Assembly (NCBI GenBank): GCA_029747015.1
Contig: JAKOGI010000420.1
Coordinates: 124,001 to 188,000 of the forward strand
Direction of reading: 5' to 3'
DNA: 64,000 nucleotides
Source of the DNA: Carnegiea gigantea
Taxonomy: Eukaryota > Streptophyta > Magnoliopsida > Caryophyllales > Cactaceae
Notes under the pieces: model-generated
Databases searched by the model: none
The model's input: only the letters and a program-made list of their open reading frames with translations
What the model was told of the DNA's origin: nothing
Translations under genes and position numbers: made by a program
Part shown: piece after piece, positions 28,801-41,313 of the stretch
How positions within the stretch are numbered: position 1 is the stretch's first letter
Layout of the letters: each line of letters opens with the position of its first letter

Positions 28801-31372
28801 GGTAAAGCTCTGATGACAAGTCACTATAATAGCCTCAGAAATTTGAGATCAGTGTTGCCACCAGTTCAGACTTCTGTTTGCCTTTCTGCTCTTTGTCCCT
28901 CTTGTTATCCTCAAATCACACCCAAAGGGGACACTAATTGTGATTGTTGATTGAACATCGTCTCTGCTTGCACTGGCGTCTTCAGAGTTTATTGTTAATG
29001 TGCATTTGGACCACATGGTGAAGTAGGAATAATTTGTGCTTTGATCTGTAGTGTACAAACAGGACAGGGCAGTAATCCTTGGAGGGGGGGGAGGATGGAT
29101 ATTAATAAGACCAAAAAGGTACAAATTTTCAACAAATGGGCACATGGCTGAGTCTAAAACCTGGACACATGTCTAAATGGGACTCTTCTAGTCAACTTTT
29201 CTTCTAGTGACATAGCTGGTGTCCATAGTTATTGACTCAACTTAGGGTGTGTACACCAAGTGTCTTCAATTTCATGCGGTTGCCCTGCTTTTACCGAACC
29301 CATTTATATGTCATGCATAGATAATATAGTTTACTCTTTTTCCTCATCAAAAAATTATGTCATGCATAGATAATTGCGGTTGTACTGGAAATCTCCATTC
29401 ACTTAGATTCATTTACCAGAAAACTACTGATAGGGTTGCCAGTCCATCATTGATGTATGTTATATCAGCATGGCTGAAACGTAGAAAATTTGGCGCTTCC
29501 CATGCCTGATCTGTACCTTATACTCCCTCCTAAGCGGGTTTTGTTGCCGTCAGACATAACAGGGTTACCCTACTATTACAGATAGGATGTTTCCATGGGG
29601 CAGGGGATCTAAGGGTTAGAGCTAGTAATTGAATGTTAACATCTTGAAGTCAGAGTTTGAAAGTAAGGGCATTGAACAACAAATGTAGAAATTAAAAAAG
29701 ACTCCATTTGAGTGCAACGAATGCCCATTGTAGGCTACTAGGTTCCTGCATTGGCGAGGACGGTACGGGTTCGCATGCGCTCAATGTTTGCTTGCAATGA
29801 TAGCAGGGAAGCTCGACAAATGAGGAAGAGCAAAGATGGGAAGTGTTTCTTCAAGTATCAGGGAGATATATGGAAAATCATGGTGAAATACACAATATGT
29901 TTAAGCTTTACGAACGTATAGTTTGAGTTGGTGGAATAAAATTCCACTCAACAAGTACTAGGACACGCAGAGTAGAACTATAATAGGTCCAAACTTGAGA
30001 GCCAGATAGGTTTAAGCTTTGCAGTTTCCATAAGTGAATAAGAGTCATCAAGGGCTGCCCTGAGGTCGCATGAATAGAATTATGAGAAAATATCAGATCA
30101 GCTCACTAGTCTACTTGTTCTACATCTTCTGCAATAATTTGGTATTTTAGCTTGAGTGAGCTGACTGTCAGATTATCCACAGGGTTCTCCCTCATATAGA
30201 ACATGGCTCAATCCGTCCTCAATTTCTTACCAAGTCAGGTCTATTTATGTCTTGTTCTGTAATTTTGTGAGTTCTGCTGGAATTTTTAAAGTGTATGCCT
30301 GCATGCTATCCCTCCTCCCTCTCAAACATCCTCTCACATATGTCGACTGGAGGAGATCAAACACGGTGCTGAGTTTATTAAGATTTCATTTCACTTTTCC
30401 CTGGACCCAAATTCTCTTGTAAGTTATTATCCCTTGCAATGGCTGATAGGCATTTTAGGTTTCTTGCCCTTACTCGTTATGTTTTTTCATTATGTGAATG
30501 AATATTTCAATAACAATTATAATTCTGCAGATGGATGCAAATGAAGGACATAACCAAGAACCCCAAAAGAGCAAGAGTAAGCCCCCCCCCTCCCCCCCCG
30601 GCGGGGCGCTTTCCAAATGAAAAATGCTGTTTTAAAAATAAATTTTCAGTGGTCAAGCAATGGTTTTTTTTTCCCCCCACTTCTCAATTTCCCCACTTCT
30701 CAATTTGCTTGCAATAACTGAATCCCCTGTTGATTGCAGATGGTATGTCTGCCAGAACCAGGTAAATGACTCAGCATCCCTTTGTTTTTCCCATCGTACA
30801 ACCCTCTTTCAGATGTGTTGACGAGATTGTTTCAAACTTTTGTGCAGAACTGTGGCGAGGCACCTGCATCAGGTAATGCAGAGAAGGAAGCAACGAGGGG
30901 AGGAATCGGTTTCTTTGCTTCCCCTTCTTGGGCGTAGGACAAAAGCTGAAAATGCCAGATTGTTTTTTGAAGTACTGGTGAGTTTCGAACAACTGATACC
31001 AAGTTAGAAAACCATTGATGCCTCTTTTCTCTTAGGTTAGGAAAGGAGGTAGAGGATATTGTAGAGGGGGATTTTGCTTCAGCCCACTAATCTGCGGTGG
31101 AAAAAATGCCCAAAATTGGCTCACTGTCCAGAAAGTAGACATAAATATAAACATATCTTTAAAATGATTTGTTTCCCAATACATGGCTAGTACTGCAATG
31201 CAGCCTATATTATTGACCAACATCTGTCTATCTGTACTTAATGACCATCGTGTCGATAATTCAGGTGTTGGCTACCGGAGGATTTGTGAAGGTGAAGCAG
31301 GAGAAAGCTTATGATGATGTGGTTTTGCAAGAAACCCCTAAAATAGAAGAAGCCTTGGATAACTGCTCATGA
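19861..31372 (+). CDS. RAD21: RAD21/SCC1 cohesin kleisin (SYN2/RAD21.1-like)
   Basis: Exons: 19861-19984, 24987-25248, 25346-25383, 25463-25503, one small exon ending at 26589 (start near 26554, uncertain), 26954-27117, 27222-27541, 27684-27777, 28261-28400, 28476-28801, 30531-30576, 30740-30761, 30848-30977, 31265-31372; about 616 residues. The N-terminus ([20 protein letters not shown], then [18 protein letters not shown]) is the Rad21/Rec8 domain that binds SMC3. [14 protein letters not shown] is a conserved internal motif. The C-terminus ([13 protein letters not shown], then [20 protein letters not shown]) is the winged helix that binds SMC1. The protein closes the cohesin ring and is cut by separase at anaphase. 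It is shorter than the ~810 residues I recall for Arabidopsis SYN2. Intron 1 (5.0 kb) carries an LTR element. Paralogue assignment is tentative. Confidence 0.9.
20774..21131 (+). repeat. 5' LTR (358 bp)
   Basis: Starts tgatgcaggataagg and ends gagcgtcctacatca. It contains three copies of 'ttaatgttttaggttt'-like sequence, one more than the right LTR. The primer-binding site follows 3 bp after its end. Confidence 0.88.
21135..21146 (+). other. Primer-binding site (initiator tRNA-Met type)
   Basis: TGGTATCAGAGC lies 3 bp downstream of the left LTR. It is the standard complement of the 3' end of plant initiator tRNA-Met used to prime minus-strand synthesis. Confidence 0.9.
22099..22473 (+). CDS. 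RRM-like protein inside the LTR element, PTB-type
   Basis: A 124-codon frame inside the LTR element. Residues about 13-90 follow the RRM pattern of polypyrimidine-tract-binding proteins. ALFVIIHD would be the first strand (RNP2 position), then [19 protein letters not shown], an [15 protein letters not shown] strand-helix, and [19 protein letters not shown]. The phrases VFSPY.-VEKIV and GR.IYDGCC.LD are close to those I recall from plant PTB RRMs. The frame stops at 22473; further frames (22503-22706, 22675-22923) may be pieces of a longer reading frame broken by frameshifts. It may be a captured host exon or a family-specific element protein. RNA binding is an inference. Confidence 0.6.
   Translation: MAWCEKHHRALFVIIHDKALSVTTNVLYQVFSPYEDVEKIVRFQTRGDFHARVNFYSYRDAVHAFCKLQGRQIYDGCCELDLYFASKFICGRKPYIPHYMWDYELPKTPLIPSKFSLEIVGFHL
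22503..22923 (+). pseudogene. Broken downstream reading frames of the LTR element
   Basis: Two overlapping frames (22503-22706 and 22675-22923) encode acidic, polar sequence (for example [14 protein letters not shown] and [14 protein letters not shown]) with no recognised domain. The second is in the same frame as the RRM-like ORF, so the region may once have been one longer ORF. Confidence 0.35.
23234..23242 (+). other. Polypurine tract
   Basis: AGGGGAGAA lies directly against the TG start of the right LTR, in the place expected for the plus-strand primer. Confidence 0.7.
23243..23578 (+). repeat. 3' LTR (336 bp)
   Basis: Starts tgatgataaggataaagg and ends gagcgtcctacatca, matching the left LTR with scattered substitutions and one ~20-bp deletion. 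It is followed by agtga, matching the left flank agtgg except at one base. Confidence 0.88.
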
Positions 31373-32090
31373 ACTAGGGCAAAGGAGAGGTTCTGTTTAT
31401 ACTAACACAGGTTCCCACTGTTTAAAAAAAAAAAAAAAAAACGTAGGTTTGTGAGGAGAAAATTTTGCTGTGAAGAGATGTGTCTTCTAGTCCCATGATC
31501 TCTAGTAAAAACTCGCATCTGTTGCGTGTTGCAACAAATTTTCCTAGGTGGGTGTGGGTAGTTGGGTTTTCTGGTTTAACTTAGGTGAATTTTTAGGCCT
31601 GTGAATATTGATGAATAGGAAGCGTTGGGAATGCATATGTGTGTCAATGTATGCAGCTCTGTATGGGAAGAGCAGATTTTGCAGAAATAGTTTATATTCT
31701 CTACTTGAATCAATGGTGTTTTGACCACAATAACATCGGTTTTGAATAACCATAGTCGTTATCATGTTATTCGATCAACTATTCTTTTCTTTTGATTTGA
31801 CCAGAGAGCCTGTAAGTATAATTCGAGTCTTATTCATTTATTAGGTCGAAAAAGTTGCTCTCTCTTGAGTTAACCTTTGAAAATGATCAAATAATTGAAT
31901 AAAATTAGCAGTCAGCTTTCATGCATCATTTTTCTAATCTAAACACCCATGCATAACTTGGGCACAAGCTGGTTAATTGCAAATGAAGACTTGGAAATTG
32001 GAAATCTTTAGGCACTTTAAGCAAGGTTCAATTAACAACCTCTTAAACACTATACAGGATTTGGAACTAAACCCCATTGTTGAAGAAGAG
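31373..32090. other. Convergent intergenic region RAD21 / GDCH
   Basis: Contains the two 3' flanks. A poly-A run (31424-31441) lies shortly after the RAD21 stop. No gene is supported. Confidence 0.45.
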
Positions 32091-33634
32091 CTAGTGGTGG
32101 GCATCTTCCTCCTCACAGAATTTCTTGTACTCTTCTGGACCCATCAAGCTTTCCAACTCTGCTGGATTACTTGGCTTCACCTTGATCATCCATCCTTCCT
32201 CATATGGACTTGAATTTATCTGCCATGTGATACAGAATTTCTTTATTACAAAGTAAAAGCTAAACTGACACATTCATCCCTGAATGTACTATCTGAAGTT
32301 CAAGTTTATGTCACATCACAGATGCCTTTGTTCATATTGTAGGCAAATGATCGTAGGGTCTGAGATGAGGTATCTGTAGGATTTTTGAGAGATTCATGAC
32401 CAATGAATCTATCGTTACTCTTATATTTCGAATTCTAGAAAGTCTTGATTCCTGAACCAGGTCTTTATTGTCAGACAATACAAAGATTGCTAATATGAAT
32501 GAAATGTGTGTAAAGTGGCAAGAACAACATATAGAGGACTTACCAAACCAGGAGAATCAGAAAGCTTGGTGTTAACTTCAACGATTTCACCCGAGATAGG
32601 GGAGTTAACATCACTTGTAGCTTTGACACTCTCCACTGAAGCAAATGCCTTTCCTGCTGTCACTGTTCCTCCTTCTGGCAAATCTGCAAACACCACGTCT
32701 CCAAGATGGCTCTACATACACCCCAAAATGACAACATTAATCTTCTTCCTATCTTCGACAACACGGAGGGAAAATATTCAAATGGCAACAATGCTTTGGT
32801 ACGTCTGGACAATAAGCTAGTCTAATTGGTAATAAGTCTCAAGTCGGCTTAAGAATGCAAAGATTTGGTTCACATTCTACCCATATCGGCCTTTTTGTAT
32901 TAGTGTAATGTAAAATCTTGTACAAAGTAAGATGATTGTGTTAGACAAGGGAAAAAGAGGTTTGCTACAAGTTTCCGGTTAAATCCAAAATTTGAGACCA
33001 TTTTTCTTGTTTATATTGTTCGATCTTTATTTTTCCTGCTCATGTTTACCTTAGTCGATTTGTCGAGTTTGACTTTTTAGTTCAACATATTCAAATAAAC
33101 CCGAATCCGAACTTTTGCCATGAATAGGAGGAATGGACAAGAGCATTTTCCTAAATTCATAGATCACCTCAGACCCACACAAACCTGAAAGAACTAAGAG
33201 TTTAAAAACAAAGTGTAAGTGAGACTGAGTGGGCATTTATGAACCTGGGCATGATCAGTGACTCCAATGGTGGCCACTGAACCTTCATGTTTGACCCATT
33301 CATGTGTTGTTGCATACTTCAACCCCTCCAAAACTGCACAAACACCCAACACGAAAACCCATTACCAACTTCAATTCTCACACATTCAGAAAATAGCCAA
33401 ATACAGACTGAACTAAATAAACCCAAAAACAGATGCATACTCCAATGGGCCGACAGTAACTCAACTCTGATTAATATCCGATCAGACAAAAACAAAGAAG
33501 GTGAAAAAGATAGTGGGTTGAATACCAGTGGAGAAGCATCTGGAGAGAGAAAAGGCAGGGAGAAGATGTGATTTGGGTGCACAAGAAACACCAAGAGCAT
33601 TGGCTGCAGAAGAAGCCCACATTCTCAGAGCCAT
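32091..33634 (-). CDS. GDCH: Glycine cleavage system H protein, mitochondrial
   Basis: Four exons on the minus strand, 5' to 3': 33634-33526, 33333-33245, 32711-32544, 32219-32091, in phase, giving 164 residues. The first ~34 residues ([17 protein letters not shown] onward, ending SRCFST) are an Arg/Ser/Ala-rich mitochondrial presequence. The mature part starts near [14 protein letters not shown]. The lipoyl-carrying lysine is K96 in ESVKATSD, followed by [10 protein letters not shown] and a C-terminus ending CEEEDAHH. H protein carries the aminomethyl group on its lipoamide between the P, T and L proteins of glycine decarboxylase, central to photorespiration and one-carbon supply. Length, motif and exon layout all fit the family. 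It is divergently arranged with the SAYSvFN gene. Confidence 0.95.
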
Positions 33635-34933
33635 TTTCTGTCTCTTGAGCTCTGTTTTGGTTCTTCCTAGAGAAGCTTTACTCTGTTGGATTATGAAATA
33701 TGAATTTTGTGGATATTTTTCAAGATTATGGGAATGGTTTCGTGTTCACGAGATAAGAGGGGTGAAAAGGCCATAAGTCAGTGCAAGTATGATCATATTT
33801 GGATGGTGGACAACGAGTCCCTCATCCAAGACCACTCACTGCCATTTTTCTCCCAATTATTTCTTCTTTCAAAAAAAATATTTTGCATTTTGTCCTTTTT
33901 TTTGGTGGCAAAGTGTTAAGTTATAAATTCTGCTCAAAGTGCTTCCATATGACTTAGATGAGGCTATCCACTTAAAAACTTGAATTTGGTCATATTGGTG
34001 TCTTTTTTCCCCTCCTTCATAAGAAATATGTTCCAAATTAATTTTTATTCTTGTGGATGAAAAACTTTTTCATTTGTGTTGTATTTGTTTATTTAAACCC
34101 AATCTTGATGGTTGATTAAAAGACAAAAATAAGATAGACACTATATGTATATGCCTCTAAATCTCAAAAAAAAGTTATATTTTTCAGTCTTTAGGATCTA
34201 TTCTTTTCAACATATTATAAGTGTTCATCATCAGCATTCAGCATCTATTAAAACTCATTAGCATAGATCACTCAGAGTTAGGAAACAGGTCGGATTGGGT
34301 CGACCCAGTTAATAAACAGGTCAATTTCATGTCAACCTTAAAATTAGCTCAATTTTGCCCAAAATTGAAAAATAACATGCTTTTATGCTACACGATAAAA
34401 TCGTATCGATTTCGGATCGAAATCGGATCAGCATTTATCAGCACTTAGTAATATTTTCTACTCACAATTTCAGCACTGATCAGTAATAAGTTACTTATGA
34501 TAAATTGAAAAGAACATACTGTTAATTTTTAGTAAATTGGAGCAAGCTAATTATTGGTTCGTGAAGAGCAACGGTCAACTTCTTTCAATACAGATTTTTG
34601 AATTTACAAGAGAAGAACTCGAAGCTTTTTCTTGAAAAGATTTGGTGTTAAAAGTATCAAAATACTTGAATCAATCGGGGATTAAAAAAAAAAAAAACAA
34701 AGGTGATCTTGACAAGGTAAGATCAACTCAAGGACTTTGACTTCAGTATCATGCAGCTGCCCCGAGATCCCGGTTCGATTCTTGTCTAACAAATCGAAGG
34801 CCAAAGAAACAGAACTTGTAAGTAAACGAAAGGTTCCCACTTTTCCAACCAAGACTATCATCCCCTCCTCCCCTCCTCTCCCTTTGCGGGCACAATTGAA
34901 AAGGACAATTTGAGTAGAATCATCAAAACAAAA
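33635..34933. promoter_or_regulatory. Shared upstream region of GDCH (-) and SAYSvFN gene (+)
   Basis: This 1.3-kb stretch separates two divergent start codons, so it must hold both promoters. It is AT-rich in the middle (33850-34250). A short G/T-rich motif region (34280-34440, 'gtcggattgggtcgaccc') resembles decayed repeat sequence found elsewhere in the window. I could not assign specific elements. Confidence 0.4.
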
Positions 34934-37900
34934 ATGGGGGAGATTGAAGATCATGATCATAATCATGAAAGGAGCAACAACACTACAGCACAAGATGATT
35001 TCGTCGAAATCGTTGTCAAGACTATTGGCCCTGCTCGCCCTACTCGCCTCAAAGTCCCTTGTCGAATCAAGGTGAGTCATTCTCGTTGGTCGTTCTTGCA
35101 TAGGTTTAATTCCTCCTTTTTTGAATTTCTTCTGCGGGTTCCAATATTTTCTTGAAACAACGGTGATTAATCGCGAAATTAGGTTTTTTGTTACTAAAGT
35201 TGCGATCTTTGCATTTTCTGCTGGTTTGGATTTATTGGAAGACTTTGAGTGATTGAAGCTGATGTTTAGAGTAATTTGGTTTAGTGAATGCTATGAATTA
35301 CCATAAACAATGCGGTCTTCATCAGAGTTGGTTTTTTTTTTTTTTTGGGTTTTGGGGTGGGGGGCGATTGTTTGGATGTGCGGAGACAGGGGCATTCTTG
35401 GAAGGCCAATCATTAGGGTTTCTTAAGTTGTAAAAAAATTGATGATGTATCCTTGTTACCCATTTCGTTTGTTTTTTTTTTTTTTTTTTAATGTATTAAC
35501 TAATTACAAAGTGGTTTATGCTGCTATTATCAGTGTGATATGTGTATCTGACAATGAAATTACAATAATGTTTTAACTATTTGAGATCTTAATACATGGT
35601 GACACAGGGCTGAGGGCCCAAAGTAAACTAATCTCTTCATCCTGTAAGTGTCGAAATTTAAGTTTGAAGTTCACTGTCAGTAGTTTCAATTACCTTCAGT
35701 TGATGAAATGATGCTTTGAAACGCTGCGTTTGGACATTTGAAATAACATATGGTTAGAGTATTGCAGCCTCCTTTGGTCATGAATTTGTTAATATGTTTG
35801 TACACCCTTTTGTCAAATAGGTACGTGATTTGAGAAAATTAATTGCTGATAAGAAACAGTTGCCCTTTGAGAGTTTAAGGCTTATTTCGCGAGGAAGCGC
35901 ATTGCATGATTGCAAGAATGGAGAGGATGTTTACATCAGACTTGCCGATGGTGGTATAGATCTTACTTTGAGTGCTTCAATTGAATCAACTAGGCTGGTC
36001 ATCCCTCTTTCTATGCTATCTTCTTAGTTTAGCATCTTTCATCCTGTATGGTTTTTCAGTTGATATCATTGGCTGTATATGTGTATGTTAGCTCTTGTTC
36101 TTTTATTTACTTGTCCGCTGGACTTGGCATATAGTACTACATCTTTGATAGAGTAACATTAACATCTGATGATGTGTCCAGGACTATTGATGCTAAAGTA
36201 ATATGGGAGAAGGGGAGATAGATCAAGTGGTAGAGTTCCCATGCCGATATCCTTTGGTGATTCAAGTTTCTTGTACTGAAATGTCATTCCTGGACTTTGG
36301 AGGACTAGCTGGTGTTTGCCTATGAGCCTGTGTACCCTCTCTCCTCTTGGCTGTATCTCTAGCCTAAGGCCCAACTTGGGATGTTAGCTTGCCCTCCTTA
36401 TCAAGCATGAAAATTGAAATAGAAGTTAATGGAATTTGACCTCAAAAAGGCTATGCATTTATTAATTTTTAAAATTAACACATTCAGGGCATTGAGGGAA
36501 CTTTCCTGGTCTTACCTTAACAGACTGATCTACTTATTGGTTAATACATAGGTTACTCCCCTTCCACTCTTGCATCTTATGTAACAGTTCAAAATAACTA
36601 TGTAAAATCTTATTGGAGTGTGACTAAGCCTCAGTTGAATGTATGGATTTAAGCCTGTGGGTATCATTAGTGACGAATATATAGGGTACACTTTAGGTAC
36701 ATGACTCTTTTGCCATGGGATACTTGATTGAAAAGAGGGGGGAAAAAGGGGGGAAAAATAAAGAAAGGAAAAAGAAATACTGATATCCATGAATACTGGA
36801 AAAGTGACAAGGCCCTGAAGGTCCTGAACTTGCATATATATATTGATAGAAATTCATTAAGGGATGTGAAAGGTTTTTAGACTCATGTGTAGTATTAGCG
36901 AACACAGGCATTGATGTTAATGGTGAAGAAAATATCCTGTAAAGACACTACAAACAGTTTCGCTACACTACTATTACGTGAGTTGTGGAAATCTCAGTAC
37001 AAGTGTCATCCAGAGATGTAAAATATACGTATCTTGTCAAATCCCCTCATTTTTGGAAAATGGGGACTATCAGTATGTGAACAAGATACATATGAATGGA
37101 TGTTTGGATTGGGGCCCTGACGCTCTGCTTAGATAAAAGTGCAATCAGCACTCAGGGGGAAGTCTAGTATAACAAGATTTCCAATTGGCTGTCACAAGGG
37201 GGAATGGTCCTCTTGTAGAGGAACTAAGAGTTCTTCACCTGTGATTATTGTCTAGTACAGAAGTTTATTTCTTCAGAGTGACTGTTCTGAAACATTACAA
37301 TCTCAAAAAATGAATGCGCACTGAAAAATTAATGATTGCTAACCATTATGTGTAAATTGGAAATGAATATGATTGATGTGGTTGATTTTGTGACCTAATT
37401 AGTGCCACCGAGGCTCCATCTTTATGCAAGAGTGTTGGTATAGTTTTCCTCTATGGAAGGACAATTCAGATTGTAAACTAACTGACATACACTCTTGAAG
37501 TGCCTTCCGCCCTGGCGTCTTCGTGATCTCCTTGGAAAGCCATAGTTTCAGCCTTAATTCCTTAACCCTATGTTTAGAACTTATGTGGACAGTGTGGGGT
37601 TTTCCATGGTGAATGAGGTCACAATTGTTAGAACCTAGATTTAGAAAACAAGTAGATTTAGAACTTATGTGGACAGTGTGGGGTAAGCACCCTTAACTTG
37701 CGAAGAGACTGTATTGGAACCTGGATTTAGAAACCTCTGACTGCCTTCTACTCCATAGCAAAATTTTCTATGTATTGGAACCTAGATTTAGAAAACAAGT
37801 ATACGACAGGTTAGCACAGCATTTTGTAATCCACTGTGTCCTAAAATTTTATCGCCCAAAGTAACTTTTTCTTTTGCCCAGAAAGTGAACAGGAATTACA

Positions 37901-39376
37901 AACTCTGTAGAACTGGCGAATGACTTGGTGCTTTCGCATGTTGATGCCTTTTCCAATATTTATATCCCCATTTATGTTTCAGATTCCCTCATTGTAGCAG
38001 TGAGACCAAAGGCACCACCGAAGCATATTCGAGCCGGATGTGATGAGGAGGAGGAAGATGATGATTTGGTGAGAACAATGAATAAGTAATTTCAATTAAC
38101 TCCTTTGGTTATTGGTGAGACAGCTTCTTACTAGTCACTTTCCTCTCTCTGCCTTGGTGTTTTTTGTTTGTTTTTCAGAAGTTCCAGCCTCCAGAAACAG
38201 CAAGCGGATGGAAATGGAGACTCTTTTGCATTTTACATGACAAGTTGAAGCTTCCCGGTCAGTACCTAAGTTGAATCATACACAACATAACCATAGAGAT
38301 GTGCTAATGATTGCTTCTTGTTTATTCTCAGATATCATCCTGATCGCAATTTTCTCTCTCAGTTTAAAGGCATGGGCCTTTGTCATCCTTTGGTTTATCA
38401 TGGCTCCTGTTGCACATAAATGGGATCTGGGACCAATATATGTAAGCCTCATAACTCAGTTCCATGATTATGCTCTTTTCTAGTTTCATGACCCTTCGAT
38501 TGATGAGTGAGGGAGATATGGACAAGACCTAAGTTGTCGAACCCTCAACTAACTGGAAGCTAAGCTTTGATTTTCCTAGTTTTGCTCTCATGGGATAAAG
38601 CTTTACTGTAGAATAAAAGATAGGTGCACAGAAGTTCTTCCATTTCTCACTTTTGTTGTAGTGTTGATTTTTCATATATCTGTGTTGTCATTTTCAGATA
38701 ATTGGAACCGGATTTGCAATTATCTTTTTAAATCTCGGACGTCGACAAGCAGGTGAACTCAGGTACGAATCAGAATGGACAATTCTTTGATCTTTTTTTT
38801 TTGGGGGGTCACTGGTGTATAGCATACTTTAGTCCTCTGTTACATTTTGACCCCCTGCGGCCATGCTCAATTACGCAGCCTGAATGAACCCAACGCAGGC
38901 CTAATCTAAAGCCACAGAGGGGCGCTTGATTTTGACTAATTCCGAAATAAACCTGGCCAAAACCTAGTGGACCCAAAACTTTAGTGACTAATATTGCTTT
39001 CATTTCCGGGACTATTTGATCGACCGGACCTGATTGTAGACGCCTAAATGTTTCAGCTGTATTTTATTGGCCTAATGATAATAATCAGAGCTAATGCAGG
39101 CCGTGATCCTTACGCTAATGTGCTAAACCTGAATGGCCTACTGTAAACATGACCTATTTTCCATCAAATCACACAAGGCAACTCAAGATTAACCAGACCG
39201 GAATTTAAATGAGTGTAAAAAAATCCATTTGGTTCGCCGAACGTGAGCGCTAACTTAATGTTCTTTTTACATCTAATTGCAGTGCATATTCAATCTTTAA
39301 TGAGGATTTCAGAGAGCTACCGGGAACACTGAATGCAGAACGCCTCGATAGAGACCTTCGAACAGGTCAGCTTTGA
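34934..39376 (+). CDS. Ubiquitin-like and SAYSvFN domain membrane protein (SAYSD1-like)
   Basis: Seven exons join in phase: 34934-35071, 35821-35953, 37983-38068, 38179-38257, 38332-38441, 38698-38762, 39283-39376, giving 234 residues. Residues about 24-100 form a ubiquitin-like fold (VEIVVKTIG, then VRDLRKLIADKKQLP and SLIVAVRP). An acidic linker (CDEEEEDDD) leads to two hydrophobic helices (about 146-172 and 179-196). The protein ends with the signature SAYSIFNEDFRELPGTLNAE (204 onward). Animal SAYSD1 is an ER protein that recognises UFMylated ribosomes at the translocon during quality control. The plant form adds an N-terminal ubiquitin-like domain, and a similar ER role is inferred. An in-frame ATG at 34910 would add 8 residues; the start at 34934 (MGEIEDHD) is preferred but not proven. 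Confidence 0.9.
37573..37802. repeat. Interleaved short repeats in intron 2 of the SAYSvFN gene
   Basis: 'tttagaacttatgtggacag' with trailing 'tgtggggt' occurs at 37573 and 37657. 'gaacctagatttagaaaaca' occurs at about 37631 and 37779, with a diverged copy near 37718. The two repeat types alternate, pointing to local duplication. Confidence 0.7.
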
Positions 39377-41313
39377 GAGATCAGTTCACTGTAGAAACTC
39401 CCAAGTTTTGTTCTATATAAACGACTTAGGAAAGTTGATCTTTTTAACCAAAAAGCTTCTGCGTTTAGTCACTGTAATCCTGAGACAACTTGCTTGTACA
39501 TGAATGAGTGAATATATCATTGAAAGGCTTTAGTCACTGTGATTTTTGTTTGAGTCGAGGTGACAATGGCAACTTCCATGCCAAACTTCAGATATCATTA
39601 TCACCATATTTGAACAGGATATATTCTATAGACTTGTACCTTTTTATGCTTGAATTCAAGGGAACTGCCCTTTTTCCCCTCTTTTTTTTCCCCATAGATA
39701 AGATGCCCGACGAAATTCGAATCCAAGGCTTTACCTTTTTGCTGATTATATTAACTACTTACATGAATTGATCAGGTTGCATATCATAACAGGCCACGGT
39801 TCTTGTGTAGATAGAATTTGCACTACGGCAGAAACAAGGCGTCTGAATTCGGATATTATTACATATGATTTCTTGTAGGTGAAAATTCGAATTACGAATA
39901 TAAATTCGTGACTCGTAAATAATACTAAATTCACAGGAATGCAAATGAATTTGAAGAACTTCTCCCCATGAAGGTTCGGGGGGAACATCAATATTAATAT
40001 GTGTATGAAAATAACAGTATATAAACATATATGCTATAATAAATATAAGAAAAAAACATTGAAAAAAGAAAAAGGAGAAATTAAAATATGTAGTGGAATG
40101 CAGTTGGGAAGGGAAAGAACAAACATCCAAGGTGAATGGTTCATGGTTGTTGGTCGTTGGACAACCATTCCCCAACGGTACGCAACCTAATTTACTACCC
40201 CTAAATTAGGGTTTGTCAAATGTCAACCCCTTCCGAATTCTATATATATTTCCTTTACACTGAATTGCCTTGTTGTTTCCTTTTAGACATTGAAATTTCA
40301 ATTTATTTGCATCGAATGGGGGCTCACCTACTTGCATTCAAGATGGGGAAAGAATAAATACTTGTATTTTAAATGGTCGCAATTCTCTTTTATGTGTGAA
40401 TCGACGTTAATTAATTTCATAATTTGTATGAATGACTTGTTATTAATACGATTTAACCTAATCTGCATAAGCTACGGGACAGTTGGAATTTGAAGTTTGA
40501 TAGATTCATTTTCCCTCATGCAAGAAAATGTCTTAAACTCGTCCTTTCTGAATGTACAAGTTTCATTACCCTATTCTGCACGTAGTCTGAAAAAAGTGCC
40601 CGGGTCTAATCAAAACGAAAAATAATATTGCGACTTATTTGTCAATTGCTAGTGGGAAGAAAAATTCACTCTCTTCCATATGAAAGTGACATGGGAATTG
40701 AATAAGCCTTTATTAGTTATTAGTTTAGGTTCAGTTTCAATAGTTTTTGAATTTTTAAGCGCGGGAAGTATTTGTTTGCGGACTTATGACTTAAGCCCTG
40801 TAACTTCAAGCAGTATTTTTTTTTTTTCCCCTTCTTTTGAATCTTTATATACTCTTCTTGATTATTAGTAATTTATTATGACATCAACTGTAATAAATAA
40901 AGTCAAATATTTCCTTTTTTACGATTAATGGTAGGGTAAAATTCAATATAATGTCATGAGATAAATATACAGATAACAGTTTTTGTATAATTCCTTTGAG
41001 GATATATTTTTGTGAGATTTTTTTTCTCTTTTTTGACAAATTATATATTTGTTAAATAAAGTCAATTAATCTCAACAGCCGTTATATTTAATATTGTGCG
41101 AAATATAGAGAGTTTTTACAACAGCCACACTTCAAGTTCAAAGAACATTCATGTGAGGAGAAAAGCTTAAGGTGATTGTTGAAGGTCGAAAAATAAGTTT
41201 TATACTCTAACAATTCGTGTAGCAGTGGAAGGAAGAATTACTGCAACACATGACACTTACAGCAACGAAATTAAATATATGTTGATTACTTTTACAGAAT
41301 TTCTATATATAAT
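39377..41313. other. Intergenic, start of the gene-poor block
   Basis: AT-rich sequence after the SAYSvFN gene. Short open frames (39508-39771, 39759-40175 minus, 40290-40493) are AT-rich and match no family. No feature is supported. Confidence 0.45.

Noticed and set aside
32506..32820. 104-codon plus-strand frame over the GDCH gene
   Set aside because: It is the antisense of GDCH exon 3 plus intron and matches no protein.
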